Assembly: GCF_036946495.1 (NCBI RefSeq) | Contig: NZ_JAQIIX010000002.1 | Coordinates: 3,224,001-3,288,000, forward strand | DNA: 64,000 nucleotides | Origin: Mycolicibacterium neoaurum | GTDB taxonomy: Bacteria > Actinomycetota > Actinomycetes > Mycobacteriales > Mycobacteriaceae | Reading direction: 5' to 3' | In this document: in pieces, positions 8,702 through 18,245 of the stretch | How the letters are laid out: each line of letters begins with the position of its first letter | Numbering within the stretch: position 1 is the stretch's first letter | Translations under genes and position numbers: made by a program | The notes under the pieces: generated by a model | Seen by the model: only the letters and a program-made list of their open reading frames with translations | Told to the model about the DNA's origin: nothing | Databases searched by the model: none

Positions 8702-9418
8702 CTAGGCGGTTGCGCTGCTCCAACCTCGAACCCCGATGGTGATCATCGACATCTGTTTGATGGCGGTCCGTTTGATCTCGTCGAGCGCGGTCTGGTCGGC
8801 GGCGTCCTCGGCCAGTTCGGCGACCGAGATCATGGCGTTGACGAACAGGCTGGCCAAGATGTTGAGATCCTCGCTGCTCCAGTCCTTGAGGCCGGGGAAG
8901 CGGGCCAGGTCGATGGCGAGCTCGGAGGTGAGTAGCCGGAGCTCGGTGCGAATGGCGTACCGCAGCACCGAAACTCCGCTGGCGCGTTCCCGGGTGATGA
9001 ACCGCCAGTGCTCGCGGCGTTCGCTGATGCTGGCGATCAGGATCTCGGCGGAGGAGCCGATGACGTGGTTGGGGTCGAGTTTGCCTGCGCGTGCCCCACG
9101 CAACATATCGCGCAGTGACCGGAAGGACTCGTCGATCAGGACCAGCCCGAGTGCCTCCATGGATTCGAAATGCCGGTAGAAGGCGGCGGGCACGATCCCG
9201 GCTTCGCGGGTCACCTCGCGGAGGCTCAGTGCGGCGAAACTGTCCTGCTCCAAGAGGTGCAGGGCGGCGGCGACGATGGCCCGGCGGGTGACCTCTTTGC
9301 GCTCCTCGCGCGACAGGGTGTCCTTGGCCGGACGACTGGACCGGCTCCGGCCGGAGCGCCCCGACCGGGACCTTGGTACGTCGCTTTCCACAACCATCGA
9401 GCCTACAACTGTGCTCAT
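8702..9418 (-). CDS. TetR-family regulator divergent from the desaturase operon
   Basis: A 238-residue TetR protein with a helix-turn-helix (LSLREVTREAGIVPAAFYRHF) following an unusually Arg/Ser-rich N-terminus (RSRSGRSGRSRSSRPA). The position, divergent from a ferredoxin reductase/acyl-CoA desaturase pair, resembles DesT of Pseudomonas, which senses acyl-CoA saturation to control a similar pair. The operator candidates in the 128-bp gap fit this. ATG 9418 is chosen; an upstream start at 9469 would run over one of those sites. Confidence 0.82.
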   Translation of the reverse strand: MSTVVGSMVVESDVPRSRSGRSGRSRSSRPAKDTLSREERKEVTRRAIVAAALHLLEQDSFAALSLREVTREAGIVPAAFYRHFESMEALGLVLIDESFRSLRDMLRGARAGKLDPNHVIGSSAEILIASISERREHWRFITRERASGVSVLRYAIRTELRLLTSELAIDLARFPGLKDWSSEDLNILASLFVNAMISVAELAEDAADQTALDEIKRTAIKQMSMITIGVRGWSSATA

Positions 9419-9461
9419 CGGGCCGTGTCCATCATTGCGTATCCACTTGTTAGTGATTTGG

Positions 9462-9478
9462 GAGTACATGTGTTCACC
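9462..9478. promoter_or_regulatory. Candidate TetR operator, copy 1
   Basis: GTACATGTGTTCACC (9464-9478) repeats at 9541-9555 with one difference. It sits 44 bases upstream of the TetR start, so a regulator binding here would affect the TetR promoter. The dyad is weaker than in copy 2. Confidence 0.45.
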
Positions 9479-9526
9479 ATGTTATGGCCATCACAACCTG
9501 ATGATATCGGTTGACGAGACCGCCGG

Positions 9527-9555
9527 TACTGTTTCAGAGTGTACATATGTTCACC
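9527..9555 (+). promoter_or_regulatory. -10 box and candidate TetR operator, copy 2, over the reductase start
   Basis: TACTGT (9527-9532) fits the TANNNT -10 element. Just downstream, GTGTACATATGTTCAC (9539-9554) is a near-perfect palindrome: 14 of 16 positions are symmetric around CATATG. It covers the expected transcription start and the ATG at 9547. A repressor bound here would block the reductase-desaturase operon. Confidence 0.5.
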
Positions 9556-10614
9556 GAAACGTTGACGCACAGGCTGCGGGACCGGGTACTCCGCTCTCCG
9601 CTGCTGGATCTGTTGACCGGACCGCACGGTGTGGACCGGTACACCGAGATCGTCGATCCGGTGTGGATCAAGGGCGATGCCCGCGCAAAAGTGGTGGCGG
9701 TACGCCGCCAGACGACCCGCAGCGTCACGCTGACGCTGGAACCCAACCAGGCCTTCACCGGCTTCCAGGCGGGGCAGCACATCAACCTGTCGGTCGAGAT
9801 CGACGGACGCCGTCGGACCAGGCCGTACTCGCCGGCCAGCGCCGAGGGCAGCCGGCTCATCGAGCTGACTGTCGGCCTGCACGACGGCGGCCTGGTGTCG
9901 ACCTACCTGTACGAGAACGCCAAGCCGGGCATGGTCGTCGGACTGGACTCCGTCGGCGGTGACTTCACCATGCCGGCGCAGCGTCCCGGACGCATCCTCT
10001 TCGTCTCCGGCGGCAGCGGTATCACCCCGGTGTTGTCCATGCTGCGCACCCTGAAGGCCGAAGGATTCACCGGCGAGGCGGCCTTCATCCATTACGCACG
10101 CTCGGAACAGGACGCCTGCTACCGCGACGAGCTCGATCGGATGCCCGGTGTGCGAGTGCTGCACGGTTACACCCGAGACGATCGGGGCGCCGACCTCGAC
10201 GGACGCTTCGCCGCGCATCATCTGTCCGCCGCGATGGCCGACCCCGATGCCGTCTACGTGTGCGGTCCACCTGAGCTCGTCGAGGCGGTCCGGGAGCTGC
10301 GTCCCGACGCCAGGTCGGAGAGCTTCGTCCCCCCGGTGTTCGCCGTTCCTGCCGAATCAGCAGGTGGCACGATCAGTTTCACCACAAGCGGCGTCGAGGT
10401 CACCGATACCGGCCAGACGCTGCTCGAGCAGGCCGAGGCCGCCGGGCTGAACCCGGAGAGTGGCTGCCGGATGGGCATCTGCTTCAGCTGCACCCGACCC
10501 AAGACCCGGGGTGCGGTGCGCAACCTGCTCAACGGATCGGTGTCCACCGACGACTGTGAAGACATCCGGATCTGCGTTAGTGCCCCGGTCGGCGACGTCG
10601 CCATCGACCTCTGA
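9547..10614 (+). CDS. Ferredoxin reductase partner of the acyl-CoA desaturase (Rv3230c-like)
   Basis: A 355-residue electron-transfer protein. In order: an FAD-binding domain with RPYSPAS, an NAD(P)H-binding domain with LFVSGGSGITPVLSM, and a C-terminal plant-type [2Fe-2S] domain with CRMGICFSC and a later Cys in EDIRICVS. It passes NADPH electrons to the desaturase encoded 43 bases downstream, as Rv3230c does for DesA3. ATG 9547 was chosen over an upstream in-frame start at 9511, which would precede the -10 box. Confidence 0.9.
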   Translation: MFTETLTHRLRDRVLRSPLLDLLTGPHGVDRYTEIVDPVWIKGDARAKVVAVRRQTTRSVTLTLEPNQAFTGFQAGQHINLSVEIDGRRRTRPYSPASAEGSRLIELTVGLHDGGLVSTYLYENAKPGMVVGLDSVGGDFTMPAQRPGRILFVSGGSGITPVLSMLRTLKAEGFTGEAAFIHYARSEQDACYRDELDRMPGVRVLHGYTRDDRGADLDGRFAAHHLSAAMADPDAVYVCGPPELVEAVRELRPDARSESFVPPVFAVPAESAGGTISFTTSGVEVTDTGQTLLEQAEAAGLNPESGCRMGICFSCTRPKTRGAVRNLLNGSVSTDDCEDIRICVSAPVGDVAIDL

Positions 10615-10657
10615 ACCCCTGAATCCCTGAAGTTTTCGAGAAACGAAAGGCAATGTC

Positions 10658-11797
10658 ATGACGACCTTGGATTTGCCCCGTAGCTCCACCCCGACCCCCG
10701 CCAAGCCCCGCAGCTCGGCCAAGTACACGCTCACCCCCGAACAGTTCGAAGCCTTCGGTGCCGAACTGGACGCCATTCGTGAGCGTCAGTTGGCCGATCT
10801 GGGTGAGCGCGACGCCAACTACATCCGACAGATCATCAAGTGGCAGCGCGGACTTGAGGTCGGGGGCCGGGTCCTGCTGTTCCTCCCGCCGGCCTGGCCG
10901 GTCGGGACCGTGATGCTGGGGTTGTCGAAGATCCTGGACAACATGGAGATCGGCCACAACGTCATGCACGGCCAGTACGACTGGATGGGTGATCCGGCGC
11001 TGCGCGGCCAGAACTTCGAGTGGGACACGGCCTGCCCGGCCAACCAGTGGCGGCACTCGCACAACTACATGCATCACACCTACACCAACATCGTCGACCT
11101 GGACCGTGACATCGGCTACGGCATCCTGCGGATGAGCGAGGACCAGAAGTGGCACCCGTACTACCTGGGCAACCCGGTCTACGCGTTCCTGCTCATGGTG
11201 CTCTTCCAGTACGGTGTCGCGTTGCACGAGTTGGAGACCGAGCGCATCCGCGCCGGGGAGATCAAGCTCAGCGACAAGAAAGAGATGCTCACCGAGATGT
11301 GGGCAAAGGTCAAACGGCAGACACTGAAGGACTATGTGGCCTTCCCGCTGCTGGCCGGACCGTTCGCGCCGTTCGTGTTCGCAGGCAACATGACGGCCAA
11401 CCTGATGCGCAATGTCTGGTCCTACGCCATCATCTTCTGCGGGCACTTCCCCGAGGGCACCCACGAGTTCACCGTGGAGGAGACCAAGAGTGAGACCCGC
11501 GGACAGTGGTACTACCGGCAGCTGCTGGGTTCGGCGAACCTGACCGGCGGCAAGTGGTTCCACATCTTCAGTGGCAACCTGTCCTTCCAGATCGAGCATC
11601 ACCTGTTCCCGGACATCCCGGCGCACCGCTACGCCGAGATCTCCGGCGATGTCCGCGAGATCTGCCAGCGCTACGGCTTGCCCTACAACAGCGGACCGCT
11701 GCCCAAGCAGTTCTTCTCGGTGGTCAAGAAGATCTGCCGACTGGCGTTGCCGAATCGCAAGCCCGCCGAGGAGTCGAAGGAGAAGGCTGCTGCCTGA
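10658..11797 (+). CDS. desA3: Membrane acyl-CoA delta-9 desaturase (DesA3-like)
   Basis: A 379-residue integral membrane di-iron desaturase that introduces a double bond into stearoyl- or palmitoyl-CoA. The three histidine boxes are visible: HNVMH (residues 100-104), HSHNYMHH (133-140) and QIEHH near residue 311. Hydrophobic segments flank the boxes. It lies in an operon with its reductase and is preceded by an RBS (GAAAGG). It should be controlled by the divergent TetR. Confidence 0.92.
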   Translation: MTTLDLPRSSTPTPAKPRSSAKYTLTPEQFEAFGAELDAIRERQLADLGERDANYIRQIIKWQRGLEVGGRVLLFLPPAWPVGTVMLGLSKILDNMEIGHNVMHGQYDWMGDPALRGQNFEWDTACPANQWRHSHNYMHHTYTNIVDLDRDIGYGILRMSEDQKWHPYYLGNPVYAFLLMVLFQYGVALHELETERIRAGEIKLSDKKEMLTEMWAKVKRQTLKDYVAFPLLAGPFAPFVFAGNMTANLMRNVWSYAIIFCGHFPEGTHEFTVEETKSETRGQWYYRQLLGSANLTGGKWFHIFSGNLSFQIEHHLFPDIPAHRYAEISGDVREICQRYGLPYNSGPLPKQFFSVVKKICRLALPNRKPAEESKEKAAA

Positions 11798-11802
11798 GGC
11801 GC

Positions 11803-12555
11803 TCAGCGCTGGCAGTTGGGGCACCAATACCGGATACGGTCGCCGCTGTCGTCCCTCCTGATGGGGGTTCGGCAGCGGCGACACGGTTCTGCGGCCCTGC
11901 CGTACACCCAGAACTGCTGCCCCCGGCGGGTATTGCCGGTGATGATGCGATTGGCACGATTGCGGTTCAGCCACAACATGTCTCGGGCGCGCTGGACGAC
12001 GCGTAGCGGATCGGGCACCTCGCGGACGGGGGAGTCGGGCCGCTTGCCGATCACGAAGCACAGTTCGTTGGCATACACGTTGCCCACGCCGGCCATGACC
12101 CGTTGATCCAACAGCACATCGGCGAGTTCGCGGTCCGGCTCGGCGACCAGGTTGTGCTTGGCCAGCTGCGGATCCCAATCCGGACCGAGCAGATCGGGGC
12201 CCAGATGAGCGACGGCGTCCTGGTCGTTGGCGCGTTCGAGCACTTCCAGCACGCCCAGGTCGACGCCAAAGGCCACGGTGTCGGCGGTGCCCAGCACGAT
12301 CCTGATCCGATGCTGCGGACCACGGAACGATCCGATCACCCAGCTACCGTCCATCTTGAGGTGTGAGTGGATGCTGGCCGCGCCGATGCGGATGAACAGG
12401 TGCTTGCCCCGGCTGAGCACCTCGTCGACGTGCTCGCCGGTCAGGTCGACAGCCGCGTAGCGCGGCACCCGGATATCGCATCGGGTCAGCACGCGGCCGA
12501 CGAGCGCCTCTCGCAGTTTCGTCGCGGTGCGATAGACCGTGTCACCCTCGGGCAT
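11803..12555 (-). CDS. nei2: Endonuclease VIII-type DNA glycosylase
   Basis: A 250-residue Fpg/Nei glycosylase that removes oxidised bases and nicks the abasic site. It starts MPEGDTVYR, giving the catalytic Pro and Glu after Met removal, and ends with a zinc finger (CRRC ... CPNC). It matches Rv3297 in length and order, 18 bases downstream of lhr on the same strand, so repair helicase and glycosylase are probably co-expressed. Confidence 0.93.
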   Translation of the reverse strand: MPEGDTVYRTATKLREALVGRVLTRCDIRVPRYAAVDLTGEHVDEVLSRGKHLFIRIGAASIHSHLKMDGSWVIGSFRGPQHRIRIVLGTADTVAFGVDLGVLEVLERANDQDAVAHLGPDLLGPDWDPQLAKHNLVAEPDRELADVLLDQRVMAGVGNVYANELCFVIGKRPDSPVREVPDPLRVVQRARDMLWLNRNRANRIITGNTRRGQQFWVYGRAAEPCRRCRTPIRRDDSGDRIRYWCPNCQR

Positions 12556-12573
12556 GTTCTCAGTATCGTGCGC

Positions 12574-15500
12574 TCAGCGAAGTCGCAGGCCACGGGGGGT
12601 GCGGGCGAATCCCGACTCCAAGAGGGCATCCTGGGCGGCGGTCAGGGTCGTGTCGCCGGCGAGTTCCAGCACACTTGTGCCGTTGATCTTCTCGACCAAC
12701 AGCGAAGGCACCCGGCCGGCACCGACCAGGCCCGCGAGGGCCGCGGCGGCCGCCTGCTGTGCGTCGGGGTCGTCCTGGAAGCTCAGCAGGGTCCGGCCAC
12801 CGCGTTCGACGAACCAGACCAGAGCGCCGTCCACCAGGACGACCAGCGCGCCGGCCTTGCGGCCGGGTCGATGCGTCAGCTCGGTGTCATCAGGCCATGG
12901 CAGCGCCACACCGTAGGGATTGGCCGGATCGGTGGCCGCCAATGCCACGGCATGCAGTTCGGGGCGCTGCGGATCCACCCCGTCGAGATAGGAACGCAGC
13001 CGGTCCACCGTCGAGGCCGCGGCGAACTGCGCCCCGCCAAGGGATTCCACGAAGTAGCCGCGCTGGCAGCGACCGGCGTCCTCGAAGGCGGTCAGCACCT
13101 TGTACAGCATCGCGAACCCGCCGGGTATCCCGTCGGCCGCTCCGCGGGTGAGCACCCCATAGCGGTTCAGCAGCAACTCGGCCTGGAAATGCGCGCGCAC
13201 CGTGGAATCCGGTGTGGCGGTGGGCAGAGCAGACCAGCGTCCGGCCACCATCGGGTCGGCCCGCTGCAGGCCCTGGGTCAGGCTGTAGCGACTCAACCGC
13301 GGCGGACGCTGACGCTGCCGATGCGCGGGGGCCCCCGAGCGTCGTGATCCCGCCAGCACGGCACGCACCGGGGCGAACGTGTCACCGGTGATCCAACCTG
13401 CCCAGATCAGGTCCCAGAGGGCAGTTTTGAATTCGGTCCCGGTCGAGCCGTCGGTGAGCTGGCGGAAAAAGAATGCGCCACCGTGCCCGAGGGCATCCAG
13501 GATGGTTCGGTGTGTGTCGGTGAAGTCGATATCGATCGGCGCTGCCAGTGTCAGTGCCGCCGTCTCACCGAGGTGGAACGCGATCCACCCGTCGCTGCCG
13601 CCGATCTGCCCAGCGCCCGACCACGTGACCTCGCCGGAGGCCAGCAGCTCGTCCAGCATGGCCGGCTGGTAATCGGCGACGCGTTGGCCGAATATCAGCG
13701 GTTCGATCGCCGACGCGGGCAAGGGGTGTCCGGCGAGCTGCTCGATGACCGCGGCCAACCCATCCACGCCGCGCACCTGTTCGGATCCCAGGTGCTGCCA
13801 GGCGGGCAGGAAGCGTCCGTATGCGGCGGTGCTCACGGGCTCGACCGCGGCCCGCAACGCCGCCAGTGACCGACGGCGCAGGATTTTCAGAACGGTGGCG
13901 TCACACCATTGTTCGGAGGGACCCGGCGCGGCGGTGAACTCGCCGCGGATCAACCTGCCGTCAGCAGCCAGGCGGCCGAGCACATCGGAGGTCACCCGGA
14001 TGCCCAGACCGAACCGAGCCGCCGCCTCGTCGGTGCTGAAGGGACCGTGGGTGCGCGCGTATCGGCCCAGCAGATCGGAAAGCGGATCCTTGACCGACTC
14101 GCTGAGGCTTGCCGGCACCCACACCGGAACAGCGACGCCCACACCGTCGCGCAGCAATCCGATGTCCTCGACCGCCGCCCACCACGTCCGGCCGGCGAAG
14201 GAGACGGTCAGCGCCCGGCGTGCTTCCCGCAGCCCCTCCAGCCAGCCGCCGATATCGGGAGTCGTTGCCCGAGCGGCGATTTCCTCCTGGGTCAGCGGTC
14301 CCAGCAATCGCAGCAGGTCGGCGACGCCCTCCGCATCACGGGCGGCGCGGTCGGGCTCGAGGTGCTGGAGTTGACGGGCGGTCGTGGCCACCACATCCGG
14401 ATCGAGCAGATCATGCAGTTCGACACGGCCGAGCAGCTCGGCGAGCAACACCGTGTCCAGCGACAGGGCTGCCGCACGGCGCTCGGCGAGCGGGCTGTCG
14501 CCCTCGTACATGAACGCGCCGACATAGCCGAACAGGGCGGCGGCGGCGAAGGGCGACGGGGTGGCGGTCTCGACATCGACGAGTCGTACGCGACGCTGAG
14601 CGACCTTGCTCATCAGCTCGGTCAGCGCGGGGACGTCATAGACATCTTGGAGGCATTCCCGCACGGCCTCCAGCACGATCGGGAACTCTGGATACTTGCG
14701 GGCGACGTCGAGCAGCTGTGAGGCCCGCTGGCGCTGATGCCACAGCGGGGAGCGTTTACCCGGGTGGCGCCGCGGTAACAGCAGTGCCCGAGCGGCGCAC
14801 TCCCGGAACCGCGAGGCGAACAGCGCCGAACCGCCGACCTCCGCGGTGACGATGGCATCCAATTCGTCCGCCTCGAAGACGAACAGGTCCGCGCCCGGCG
14901 GATCCTCCCCACCGTCAGGAAGGCGCACGATGATGCCGTCGTCGGAGGCGGTGGGTTTCTCGTCGATACCGTAGCGCTCGCGCAACCGACGTCCCACGGC
15001 CAATGCCAGCGGACCGTGGACGCGTAAACCGTAGGGGGAGTGCAGGATCACGCGCCAGTCGCCAAGTTCGTCGTGGAAGCGCTCCACCACCAGGGTGCTG
15101 TCACTGGGGACCGCGCCGGTGGCCTGACGCTGCTCGTCGATGAGCTGCCACAGATTGTCGGTGGCGTAGTCATCGAAGCCGACGTCGCGGCAGCGCTGCC
15201 GGAAACCCTCGGAATCCATCTTGGCGAGTTCGCCTGTGAAAGCGCCGACCGCGGCGCCGAGCTCGGCGGGCCTGCCCACGCTGTCCCCGCGCCAGAACGG
15301 CAGTCGGGCGGGTAGCCCCGGCGCGGGTATCACCAGCACCCTGTCATGGGTGATCTCGGTGATCCGCCAGCTGGTGGCACCCAGCGATATGACGTCACCC
15401 GGACGGGATTCGTAGACCATCTCCTCGTCGAGTTCGCCGACTCGGGAGGGCTTTTCGTCCTCGGAGGCCAGGTATACGGTGAACATGCCGCGATCGGGGA

Positions 15501-17088
15501 TGGCACCGCCGGAGGTGACGGCGAGCCGCTGCGCACCCGGGCGCGCGGTCAGTGAGCCGGCGTCGCGGTCGTAGACGAGGCGCGGGCGCAATTCGGCGAA
15601 CTCGGTGGACGGGTACTTGCCGGACAGCAGGTCCAGCGTGGCTTCGAAGGCGGTGCGCGGCAACGTCGCGAAGGGCGCGCTGCGCCGCACGGTGTCGAAC
15701 CAGGCGTCGGCGTCCAGCGGCTCCAGTGCAGCGGCGGCCACGGTGTGCTGAGCCAGCACGTCGAGCGGGTTGGTGGGCACGCGCATGGTCTCGATCTGGC
15801 CCGCCCGCATCCGTTGGACGGTGACCGCGCAGTCGATCAGATCGGTGCGATGTTTCGGGAACAGCACGCCCTGGGAGATCTCGCCGACCTGGTGCCCGGC
15901 GCGACCGATGCGCTGCAGCCCGCTGGCCACCGAGGGTGGCGCGGACACCTGGATCACCAGGTCCACTGCGCCCATATCGATGCCCAGTTCGAGACTGGAG
16001 GTGGCCACGACCGCCTTGAGGCGCCCGCTTTTCAGATCATCCTCGACCAGAGCGCGTTGCTCCTTGCTCACCGAACCGTGGTGCGCCTTCGCCAGTTCGG
16101 TGGGAGCGCCGAAACTCTGCCCGCTGGCCATCACGTAGGCAGGCGCCCCACCGGCCACCTTCTTGTTGGCACCACCGTTGTCGGTCGCGCCCGGTAGCTC
16201 CACCCCGTTGCGTTCGGCGTGGATCTCGTTCAGTCGCGAGGTGAGTCGTTCGGCGAGGCGCCGGGAGTTGGCGAAGACGATGCAGGACCGGTGTGTCTCG
16301 ATCAGGTCGACGATGCGTTCCTCGACATCGGGCCAGATCGAACCCTCGGCCAGATTGGTCATATCCGGTACGGGTACCTGTACCTGCAACTCGAAGGTCT
16401 TGTCCGCGGGCGGGCAGACGATGGTCGCCGCGCTGCCGGTGAGGAAACGGGCAACCTCTTCGGCCGGGCGCACGGTGGCCGACAGGCCGATCCGCTGGGC
16501 GGGGCGTTCCAGCAACGCATCGAGCCGTTCCAGCGAAACTGCCAGGTGTGCACCGCGTTTGGTGGCCGCCACCGCGTGCACCTCATCGACGATGACGGTG
16601 GTGACGGTGGTCAGCGTCTCGCGTGCCGAGGAGGTCAGCATGAGGAACAGTGACTCTGGCGTGGTGATCAGGATGTCGGGTGGGCGGGTGATGAGATCGC
16701 GGCGCTGTTTGGGCGTGGTGTCCCCGGAGCGCACACCGACGGTGATCTGTGGGGCTGTACTTCCCAGTCGCTCGGCCACCCTGGTCAGGCCGGTCAGCGG
16801 CGTGCGCAGGTTGCGCTCGACGTCCACCGCGAGAGCCTTCAGCGGTGATACATACAGCACCCGGGTGCCGACGGACTCGGCCGGGGACCGTGCCAGGTCG
16901 TCGATCGCCCAGAGGAAGGCGGCCAGCGTCTTGCCCGAGCCGGTGGGCGCCACCACCAGGGTGTCGCTGCCGTCGGCGATCGCCGCCCAGGCCTGCGCCT
17001 GGGCGGTGGTGGGGGCCGGAAAGGTGCCCGTGAACCACTCCCGCGTCAGCTGACTGAAGCGGTCGAGCGGATCGGCGACGGACGACAT
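12574..17088 (-). CDS. lhr: Large ATP-dependent helicase Lhr
   Basis: A 1504-residue superfamily-2 helicase that moves 3' to 5' on single-stranded DNA and unwinds RNA:DNA hybrids. Walker A VVAPTGSGKT is near residue 45, DEVH (VDEVHAVA) near residue 165, and QRIGRAGHQ is motif VI. The long C-terminal half is the Lhr-specific domain of mycobacteria. ATG 17088 gives MSSVADPLDRF; a TTG at 17121 would add 11 atypical residues. TACCCT (17130-17135, minus strand) is a plausible -10 box, giving a leader of about 35 bases. Confidence 0.93.
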   Translation of the reverse strand: MSSVADPLDRFSQLTREWFTGTFPAPTTAQAQAWAAIADGSDTLVVAPTGSGKTLAAFLWAIDDLARSPAESVGTRVLYVSPLKALAVDVERNLRTPLTGLTRVAERLGSTAPQITVGVRSGDTTPKQRRDLITRPPDILITTPESLFLMLTSSARETLTTVTTVIVDEVHAVAATKRGAHLAVSLERLDALLERPAQRIGLSATVRPAEEVARFLTGSAATIVCPPADKTFELQVQVPVPDMTNLAEGSIWPDVEERIVDLIETHRSCIVFANSRRLAERLTSRLNEIHAERNGVELPGATDNGGANKKVAGGAPAYVMASGQSFGAPTELAKAHHGSVSKEQRALVEDDLKSGRLKAVVATSSLELGIDMGAVDLVIQVSAPPSVASGLQRIGRAGHQVGEISQGVLFPKHRTDLIDCAVTVQRMRAGQIETMRVPTNPLDVLAQHTVAAAALEPLDADAWFDTVRRSAPFATLPRTAFEATLDLLSGKYPSTEFAELRPRLVYDRDAGSLTARPGAQRLAVTSGGAIPDRGMFTVYLASEDEKPSRVGELDEEMVYESRPGDVISLGATSWRITEITHDRVLVIPAPGLPARLPFWRGDSVGRPAELGAAVGAFTGELAKMDSEGFRQRCRDVGFDDYATDNLWQLIDEQRQATGAVPSDSTLVVERFHDELGDWRVILHSPYGLRVHGPLALAVGRRLRERYGIDEKPTASDDGIIVRLPDGGEDPPGADLFVFEADELDAIVTAEVGGSALFASRFRECAARALLLPRRHPGKRSPLWHQRQRASQLLDVARKYPEFPIVLEAVRECLQDVYDVPALTELMSKVAQRRVRLVDVETATPSPFAAAALFGYVGAFMYEGDSPLAERRAAALSLDTVLLAELLGRVELHDLLDPDVVATTARQLQHLEPDRAARDAEGVADLLRLLGPLTQEEIAARATTPDIGGWLEGLREARRALTVSFAGRTWWAAVEDIGLLRDGVGVAVPVWVPASLSESVKDPLSDLLGRYARTHGPFSTDEAAARFGLGIRVTSDVLGRLAADGRLIRGEFTAAPGPSEQWCDATVLKILRRRSLAALRAAVEPVSTAAYGRFLPAWQHLGSEQVRGVDGLAAVIEQLAGHPLPASAIEPLIFGQRVADYQPAMLDELLASGEVTWSGAGQIGGSDGWIAFHLGETAALTLAAPIDIDFTDTHRTILDALGHGGAFFFRQLTDGSTGTEFKTALWDLIWAGWITGDTFAPVRAVLAGSRRSGAPAHRQRQRPPRLSRYSLTQGLQRADPMVAGRWSALPTATPDSTVRAHFQAELLLNRYGVLTRGAADGIPGGFAMLYKVLTAFEDAGRCQRGYFVESLGGAQFAAASTVDRLRSYLDGVDPQRPELHAVALAATDPANPYGVALPWPDDTELTHRPGRKAGALVVLVDGALVWFVERGGRTLLSFQDDPDAQQAAAAALAGLVGAGRVPSLLVEKINGTSVLELAGDTTLTAAQDALLESGFARTPRGLRLR

Positions 17089-17284
17089 CCCACCATGGTG
17101 CCCCCAACCACCGACAACCAACCCTGAGCAGGGTATATCCGCTGTTCGGCAGGCTCGCGGAGGTTTAGCTTGAACGTGAGCAGGCCGAGCGCATCCGTCG
17201 AACCCGGGCTAGGCAGCCCCGGCGGTGGAGGCACCAGTGGGCGTCGATGACGCAGGCGAGGCGGGCAGCCCTTTCAGCGCCTTG

Positions 17285-17312
17285 ATTGACAATAATGACT
17301 CTTAGTGTCAAT
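17285..17312. promoter_or_regulatory. 28-bp inverted repeat, candidate TetR operator
   Basis: ATTGACA at the left and TGTCAAT at the right are exact inverted copies, with inner matching TAA/TTA; 20 of 28 positions are symmetric. A TANNNT box (TAGTGT, 17303-17308) lies inside it. It precedes a three-gene unit whose last member is a TetR gene, so autoregulation is likely. The surrounding bases are more AT-rich than the neighbourhood. Confidence 0.6.
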
Positions 17313-17372
17313 GTTGGTAACCAGCGTGAGCGCGCCCGGGGGAGGTTGCGGTCGCGGCCGAAAGGGGACGTC

Positions 17373-18242
17373 GTGACAGCACTGAAGGTCCGCAGAATCC
17401 GGTTCGACTTCCGCGATCCCGTTCCGTTCCTGTGGAACCCGCAGAATCCGGCGCTGTCGGTCGGCGGGAACGTTCTGTCGATCATGGCCATCGGGTTCGA
17501 ACGATTCATCGTCTCAGTCGTGCGGCAGGCGATGCCTTTGATCAGCGATCCGGCGGTTGTCGCGGAGGCCGACGCGTTCCTGCGTCAGGAGGCCCAACAC
17601 TCCAGCGCACACCAGCAGCACGTGCGATCGCTCGTCAGGAGCTATCCCGGACTGAGTGGCACCCTCGATGCGGTCATCGCCGACTATCGAAAACTGGACG
17701 AGACAACAGCACTGCCCTTCAAGCTCGCCTACATCGCGGATATCGAGGCAACGTTCACGCCGGCGTTCACGCTGTTGCTCGATCACGAGCAGACACTCTT
17801 CCGGCCCGGGGACGACCGCATCGCGTCGATGTTCCTGTGGCACTTCGTCGAGGAGATCGAACACCGTAGCTCGGCGTTGCGGATCTACGATGCGGTGGTC
17901 CCGAGCAAGGCCCTCCGGTTGCGGGCGCTACCGGCTGTCGTCAGTCACCTGGCACAACAAACACAATTGGTGACAACGGGTTTTGAGGCTCACGTGCCCG
18001 CTGTCGACAGGATGGGAAGTGTCCGGTCCTCACGGCGCCTACGCCGGAAGGCACCTGCGCTGCTCGGCTCCGTACCGCTGCGTGACAAGCTGGCCGCGAT
18101 CCGAGGTATCTGTGCAGCACAGATACCCGGACATGAACCCGAATTCGAGAGGTTGCCCGAGTTCGCCGACAAGTGGTTCGTCCGGTACGAGCGGGGCGAG
18201 GATGTCGTGCGCTGGTACTGGAGCGAACGGGACGGGAGCTGA
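17373..18242 (+). CDS. Predicted metal-dependent hydrolase (PF10118-like)
   Basis: A 289-residue helical protein with paired Glu/His motifs EAQHSSAHQQH (about residues 74-84) and HFVEEIEHRSSA (about 164-175), which look like di-metal binding helices of the PF10118 family. The biochemical role of that family is not established. GTG 17373 is preceded by AAAGGGGA at a good distance. The gene is followed 3 bases later by a membrane protein gene and then a TetR gene. Confidence 0.72.
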   Translation: MTALKVRRIRFDFRDPVPFLWNPQNPALSVGGNVLSIMAIGFERFIVSVVRQAMPLISDPAVVAEADAFLRQEAQHSSAHQQHVRSLVRSYPGLSGTLDAVIADYRKLDETTALPFKLAYIADIEATFTPAFTLLLDHEQTLFRPGDDRIASMFLWHFVEEIEHRSSALRIYDAVVPSKALRLRALPAVVSHLAQQTQLVTTGFEAHVPAVDRMGSVRSSRRLRRKAPALLGSVPLRDKLAAIRGICAAQIPGHEPEFERLPEFADKWFVRYERGEDVVRWYWSERDGS

Positions 18243-18245
18243 CCG

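Noticed and set aside
7023..8723. 566-codon open frame on the minus strand across the SDR and enoyl-CoA hydratase genes
   Set aside because: Arg/Gly/His-rich, without motifs; both other genes have clear family signatures.
9511..9532. TTGACG with TACTGT as a -35/-10 pair for the reductase gene
   Set aside because: The spacer is only 10 bases, too short; the -10 box was kept alone.
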